Shown here: positions 5,822 to 9,333 of the stretch, piece by piece
Numbering within the stretch: position 1 is the first letter of the stretch
Layout of the letters: each line of letters begins with the position of its first letter
Source: an uncultured Mollicutes bacterium
Lineage (GTDB): Bacteria > Bacillota_I > Bacilli_A > RFN20 > CAG-826
Assembly: GCA_900549975.1 (NCBI GenBank)
Contig: URQK01000064.1
Coordinates: forward strand, 1-9,333
DNA: 9,333 bases
Direction: 5' to 3'
Program-made: the position numbers and the translations under genes
The notes under the pieces: model-generated
Seen by the model: only the letters and a program-made list of their open reading frames with translations
What the model was told of the DNA's origin: nothing
The model's database searches: none

Positions 5822-8427
5822 TGGCTAAGAAAAAAGTAATAGAACAAGAAGTAATTAACGAAAATATTCAAGACTCCCCTTTAGAATTTGTCATGGGTGA
5901 TCGTTTTGCTACATACGCTAAGTATGTTATTCAAGATCGCGCTATCCCTGACGTTCGTGATGGATTAAAACCTGTTCAACGTCGTATCATTTATTCTATG
6001 TACCTAGAAGGTAATACATTTAATAAACCAACAAGAAAATGTGCGCATGCAGTTGGTAATGTTATGGGTAAATTTCACCCACATGGTGATACATCTATTT
6101 ACTCGGCATTAGCAAGGATGTCGCAAGAATGGAAAGTTCGTCTTCCTTTGATTGACTTCCAAGGAAATAATGGTTCTATCGATGGTGATAGTCCAGCGGC
6201 TTACCGTTATACTGAAGCACGTTTATCAGAAGTTGCTAATGAATTAGTTCGTGATTTAGATAAACAAACAGTTGACATGCAATTAACATTCGATGATACC
6301 AATCTCGAACCAATTGTTTTACCAGCTCGTTTCCCAAATTTACTTGTAAATGGCAGTGAAGGTATCGCTGTTGCGGTTGCAACTGATATTCCACCTCACA
6401 ATTTACGTGAAGTAATAGATGCCACAATATATGGCTTATCACATAAAAACTTCACCAATGAAGATTTAATGCAATTTATTATAGGCCCTGACTTTCCAAC
6501 AGGCGGTATCGTTTATAAAGGAGAAGGACTTACTTCTATTTATAAAACTGGTAAAGGCCGTATTGAAGTCGCATCAAGAACTGAAACTCTTACAGATGAT
6601 AAAAATATTAATCAAATTATTGTCACTGAGATTCCATATGGAATTTTAAAGTCAGATATCGTTGTTGAAATTGACCATTTATGTCATGATAAGGCTGTTG
6701 ATGGATTATTAGAAGTGCGTGATGAATCAGACCGTAAAGGACTTCGAATTGCTATTGACTTAAGAAAAGATGCTAAGATTGATATTGTCTTAAATTATTT
6801 ATTAAATAAAACTAAACTTCGCGCCTCTTATAGCGCTAATATGGTCGCTATTGTGGATGGTAGACCAAAAACATTGGATTTAAAATCATTCATTAATGCC
6901 TATGTTGCTCACCAAGTTGATGTTATTACCCGTCGTTCTAAATTTGATTTAGAAAAACAAACTAATCGTTTACATATATTGGAAGGCTTAATTAAAGCAA
7001 TTTCCGTTGTAGATGAGGTAGTGCGTATTATTCGTGGATCCAAAGATAAAGCCGATTCTAAGCATAATTTAATGGAAAAGTTTAAATTCTCTGATGCACA
7101 AGCTGAAGCTATCGTTAATTTACAACTTTATAAATTATCTAATACGGATATTACTACATTTATTAATGAAAAGAATGCTTTAGAAGCCTCAATTAAAGAA
7201 TTAAACGAAATTCTTGCCGATGAACGTAAACTACACAAAGTCATTATCAAAGATTTAAAAGCGATTGCGGATAAATATGGGGATGATCGTCGTACATCTA
7301 TTGAAGAAAAAGGCGAAACAATCACAATTAATAAACGTGATTTAATTGCTAAAGAAGATTGTTATGTTGTTGTTACTAAAGATGGCTATATTAAGCGTTC
7401 TTCCTTAAAATCACAAAAATCTAGTGATGGTTCATTACCAGGTATTAAAAACGGCGATGTGTTGATGGGATATCGTGTATTAACCACTCTTGACTACTTA
7501 CTATGTTTTACGAATAAGGGAAATTATTGCTTTGTTCCAGTTCATGAAATTCCAGAAACCAAATGGAAAGATGAAGGTAAACATATTTCTAGCATTGTTA
7601 AATTAGGTAGCGAAGAAAAGATTATTCGCGTTATTGCGGTATCTAAGTTTCGTGATGACTTAAGTGTTGGTCTTATTTCTCGTTTAGGTCAAATTAAAAA
7701 GACTATGCTTAATGAATTTGAAACAACTAGATATGCACGTCCATTAGGTTGTATGCGTTTATTACGAGATGATGAAGTCGTTGATGCAGTTATTTTATCA
7801 GGAAATAGTGATATTGCCATTTTCTCTAGCCAAGGTAATGTTTCATTCTATAATGAAAACGAAATTGTTCCAACCGGAATTAGAACAAGTGGTGTTAAAG
7901 CAATGTCTTTAAGAAATGGTGATCAAGTCGTTAGAATGTATGCGATGATGCCAGAAGAGAAAGCTAAATTTATTCTATTTACAGATCATGGTACCGAAAG
8001 AATATTTGATTCATCATATTTGACTTTAACTGCACGTTTAGGAAAATTACAAAATTCTTTCAAATGCTTTAAGTCTGATCCTCATAACTTAGTGTATGCT
8101 AAAAAGATTGTAAAAGGTCTTGATAACGTTAACATCAACTTAGTACTTGATAATCGTGATATCTTAAATGTTAATATTACTGATTTTAAACCTACTCCAA
8201 GTGATAAATACGCTAAGAAGAACATGGATGAATTAAGTGATAAGAACACTATCATCGATGGCTATATTGATTATATTGAATATGTCGATGATGAGTTTAA
8301 AGCATTAAAAGGTAAAACTAAACTCCCAGAAATGAAATTGAGCCATGTAGAAGAAGAACAACAAGATGAAAAAGATTCATCTAATGGCTATGAGCAAATT
8401 TCTATTTTTGATGATTTAGGAGATTAA
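5821..8427 (+). CDS. parC: DNA topoisomerase IV subunit A (ParC)
   Basis: ParC is the DNA-cleaving subunit of topoisomerase IV. In its 868 residues the winged-helix region (about 20-150) carries DGLKPVQRR (47-55), HPHGD (86-90) and the catalytic tyrosine Y130 in RYTEARLS, preceded by R129. Tower and coiled-coil regions follow (about 150-500), then a C-terminal beta-pinwheel domain (about 510-815). No intact GyrA box (QRRGGKG) is seen, which agrees with ParC rather than GyrA. It is some 60 residues longer than B. subtilis ParC, partly from an acidic tail ending EQISIFDDLGD. In the quinolone pocket, the positions equivalent to Ser80 and Glu84 of S. aureus GrlA are T91 and S95. AAGGAGGT (5804-5811) lies inside the parE end, nine bases before the ATG. 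A strong terminator follows. Confidence 0.96.
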   Translation: MAKKKVIEQEVINENIQDSPLEFVMGDRFATYAKYVIQDRAIPDVRDGLKPVQRRIIYSMYLEGNTFNKPTRKCAHAVGNVMGKFHPHGDTSIYSALARMSQEWKVRLPLIDFQGNNGSIDGDSPAAYRYTEARLSEVANELVRDLDKQTVDMQLTFDDTNLEPIVLPARFPNLLVNGSEGIAVAVATDIPPHNLREVIDATIYGLSHKNFTNEDLMQFIIGPDFPTGGIVYKGEGLTSIYKTGKGRIEVASRTETLTDDKNINQIIVTEIPYGILKSDIVVEIDHLCHDKAVDGLLEVRDESDRKGLRIAIDLRKDAKIDIVLNYLLNKTKLRASYSANMVAIVDGRPKTLDLKSFINAYVAHQVDVITRRSKFDLEKQTNRLHILEGLIKAISVVDEVVRIIRGSKDKADSKHNLMEKFKFSDAQAEAIVNLQLYKLSNTDITTFINEKNALEASIKELNEILADERKLHKVIIKDLKAIADKYGDDRRTSIEEKGETITINKRDLIAKEDCYVVVTKDGYIKRSSLKSQKSSDGSLPGIKNGDVLMGYRVLTTLDYLLCFTNKGNYCFVPVHEIPETKWKDEGKHISSIVKLGSEEKIIRVIAVSKFRDDLSVGLISRLGQIKKTMLNEFETTRYARPLGCMRLLRDDEVVDAVILSGNSDIAIFSSQGNVSFYNENEIVPTGIRTSGVKAMSLRNGDQVVRMYAMMPEEKAKFILFTDHGTERIFDSSYLTLTARLGKLQNSFKCFKSDPHNLVYAKKIVKGLDNVNINLVLDNRDILNVNITDFKPTPSDKYAKKNMDELSDKNTIIDGYIDYIEYVDDEFKALKGKTKLPEMKLSHVEEEQQDEKDSSNGYEQISIFDDLGD

Positions 8428-8448
8428 TTATATTTATAATTAGAAACG

Positions 8449-8483
8449 AAAATAGCGTTAAGATCAATTCTTAACGCTATTTT
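8449..8483. terminator. bidirectional terminator between parC and sigK
   Basis: A perfect 15-bp stem (AAAATAGCGTTAAGA, 8449-8463, with TCTTAACGCTATTTT, 8469-8483) closes a five-base loop TCAAT. The stem ends give U-runs in both directions. It lies 21 bases after the parC stop and 17 from the sigK stop, so it serves both convergent genes. Confidence 0.92.
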
Positions 8484-8500
8484 GTTTGCGATTCAAACCG

Positions 8501-9199
8501 CTAAAAGTCTTTATTATGCAATTTAAATTCCGCTAGTAACTTAGTTAAAGCTCTTTTTTCTATTCTTGAAACGTATGACCTTGATATTTTATACTTTTTA
8601 GCAATTTCTCTTTGGGTTAGTTCTTCATTGTTATTTAAGCCATACCTTAAACTAATAATCATAAGTTCACGCTCATCTAACACTCTCAAATATTCTTTTA
8701 GTAAACTTAGCTTATGTGTTTTATCAATTTGTTCAGGAATAGAAATATCACCATCATCAAGAGTTTCTATAATTGTTATTTCACTACCATCCTTATCAGT
8801 ACCTATTGCTTCATAGATGGACATATCTTTAGAATACTTTTTGTTTGATCTAATTGCCATTAATATTTCATTTTCAATGCATCTAGCGGCATAGGTGGCT
8901 AGTTTAACTTTTTTTTCTAAAGAATAAGTATCAATAGCTTTAATTAGCCCAATAGTGCCAATTGAAATCAAATCTTCATTAGATTCATCAGTATTATCAT
9001 ATTTTTTAGCAATATGTGCAACAAGACGTAGATTATGTTCAATTAGCTTAATTCTTGCTTCTTCATGGGTTTCTTTATTGAATAATTGATTGATACAAAT
9101 ATTCTCTTCTTCGTCACTTAATTTTTCTTTAAATACACCATTATTAATAAAACCAACTAAAAACTTAAAATTAAATAATAAATCAAATAAGAAATTCAT
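8501..9199 (-). CDS. sigK: RNA polymerase sporulation sigma factor SigK (pro-sigma-K)
   Basis: SigK directs late mother-cell transcription (coat and cortex genes) during sporulation. The 232-residue protein has a hydrophobic N-terminus (about 1-18), sigma region 2 (about 47-120, with IEHNLRLVAHIAKKY, DLISIGTIGLIKAID and LATYAARCIENEILM), region 3 (about 121-160), and region 4 with a helix-turn-helix (about 165-228, LTQREIAKKYKISRSYVSRIEKRAL). IEHNLRLVAHI and ISRSYVSRIEKRAL match SigK better than SigE. The N-terminus aligns with the Bacillus pro-sequence, FLV-GF here against FLV-SY there, predicting cleavage after about residue 15 by SpoIVFB-type intramembrane protease. The gene is intact, with no skin-like insertion. 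AGGTGA (9204-9209), four bases from the ATG, supports the start. It converges on parC. Confidence 0.9.
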   Translation of the reverse strand: MNFLFDLLFNFKFLVGFINNGVFKEKLSDEEENICINQLFNKETHEEARIKLIEHNLRLVAHIAKKYDNTDESNEDLISIGTIGLIKAIDTYSLEKKVKLATYAARCIENEILMAIRSNKKYSKDMSIYEAIGTDKDGSEITIIETLDDGDISIPEQIDKTHKLSLLKEYLRVLDERELMIISLRYGLNNNEELTQREIAKKYKISRSYVSRIEKRALTKLLAEFKLHNKDF

Positions 9200-9226
9200 T
9201 TTTTCACCTATTTAAACTTATGCTTG

Positions 9227-9264
9227 AAAATTACCTTTATGATTCACAAAGTGGTAATTTTTTT
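9227..9264 (+). other. hairpin with U-tract in the sigK upstream region
   Basis: AAAATTACC (9227-9235) and GGTAATTTT (9253-9261) form a perfect 9-bp stem around a 17-base loop. On the + strand it is followed by Ts up to 9264, giving terminator form, yet no + strand gene leads into it. On the minus strand it lies 28 bases before the sigK start, where it could end an upstream transcript or form part of the sigK leader. Confidence 0.5.
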
Positions 9265-9303
9265 ATCAAATTTATTAAATTTACTATCTTATATCTTTCA
9301 TTA

Positions 9304-9321
9304 TTAGTTTATTTAAACTAA
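9304..9321. repeat. 18-bp palindrome TTAGTTTA-TT-TAAACTAA
   Basis: A perfect inverted repeat of 8 bp with a two-base centre lies about 105 bases upstream of the sigK start, near the window edge. The short centre argues against an RNA hairpin and fits a protein-binding site, but the sequence is nearly all A/T and chance is possible. Confidence 0.4.
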
Positions 9322-9333
9322 AATAATAAAAAG

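Noticed and set aside
6236..7325. Open frames on the minus strand within parC (6236-6442, 7128-7325) and similar ones opposite sigK and yneF or within parE.
   Set aside because: They lack ribosome sites, have no recognisable protein features and are shadows of the clearly coding opposite or alternate frame.
200..9199. Complete lack of TGA as stop codon in the ten complete genes (eight TAA, two TAG), suggesting a recoded TGA.
   Set aside because: All Trp codons are TGG and no gene needs TGA read-through; ten genes with a strong TAA bias are too few to imply recoding.
9214..9242. Sigma-E/sigma-K-like promoter for sigK on the minus strand (TCATAAA, 13-bp spacer, CATAAGTTT).
   Set aside because: The predicted transcript would start around 9207, inside the ribosome binding site at 9204-9209, leaving it unusable; the -10 match is also only partial.

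Overview
The window is an AT-rich (roughly one-third G+C) chromosomal segment from a low-GC, endospore-forming Firmicute. The protein sequences look most like the Erysipelotrichia/Turicibacter/Mollicutes-relative side of the Bacilli. Evidence for this is a zinc-ribbon L33, strong AGGTGAT/AAGGAG ribosome sites, the plsY/parE-parC arrangement known from Bacillus, and two sporulation genes (spoIIIAH and sigK). All Trp codons are TGG and no reading frame is interrupted by TGA, so it does not use the Mycoplasma code. There is no sign of phage, plasmid, IS element or CRISPR. The lineage placement is an inference from motif resemblance, not a search.

Layout, left to right. Bases 1-47 hold what may be the last 14 codons of an upstream gene. 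After a short AT-rich gap come rpmG (ribosomal protein L33) and a terminator hairpin whose U-tract runs straight into the start codon of a metallo-beta-lactamase-fold hydrolase. Next are a small unrecognised four-helix membrane protein and efp (elongation factor P), closely packed and ended by a terminator. Then spoIIIAH and yneF (UPF0154) follow on the + strand. A bidirectional terminator separates yneF from the convergent plsY (acyl-phosphate glycerol-3-phosphate acyltransferase). plsY is divergent from the parE-parC operon, which encodes both topoisomerase IV subunits and is coupled through a TAATG overlap. A second bidirectional terminator, with a perfect 15-bp stem, separates parC from the convergent sigK (late mother-cell sporulation sigma factor). 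A 134-base leader region with a hairpin and a palindrome fills the right edge.

Functionally the window is mostly housekeeping: translation (L33, EF-P), phospholipid synthesis (PlsY) and chromosome decatenation (ParE/ParC). Two sporulation genes are interleaved. In Bacillus, efp lies just upstream of the eight-gene spoIIIA operon. Here only the last gene, spoIIIAH, follows efp, and spoIIIAA-AG are absent from this position. Other points worth a second look are an EF-P whose usual modifiable Lys32 position is Met, non-canonical quinolone-pocket residues in ParC plus a clamp-binding-like peptide at its C-terminus, a short SigK pro-sequence, and a hydrolase gene without a Shine-Dalgarno sequence. 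I see no clear-cut new multi-gene system; the efp-spoIIIAH junction and the EF-P loop are the strongest leads.
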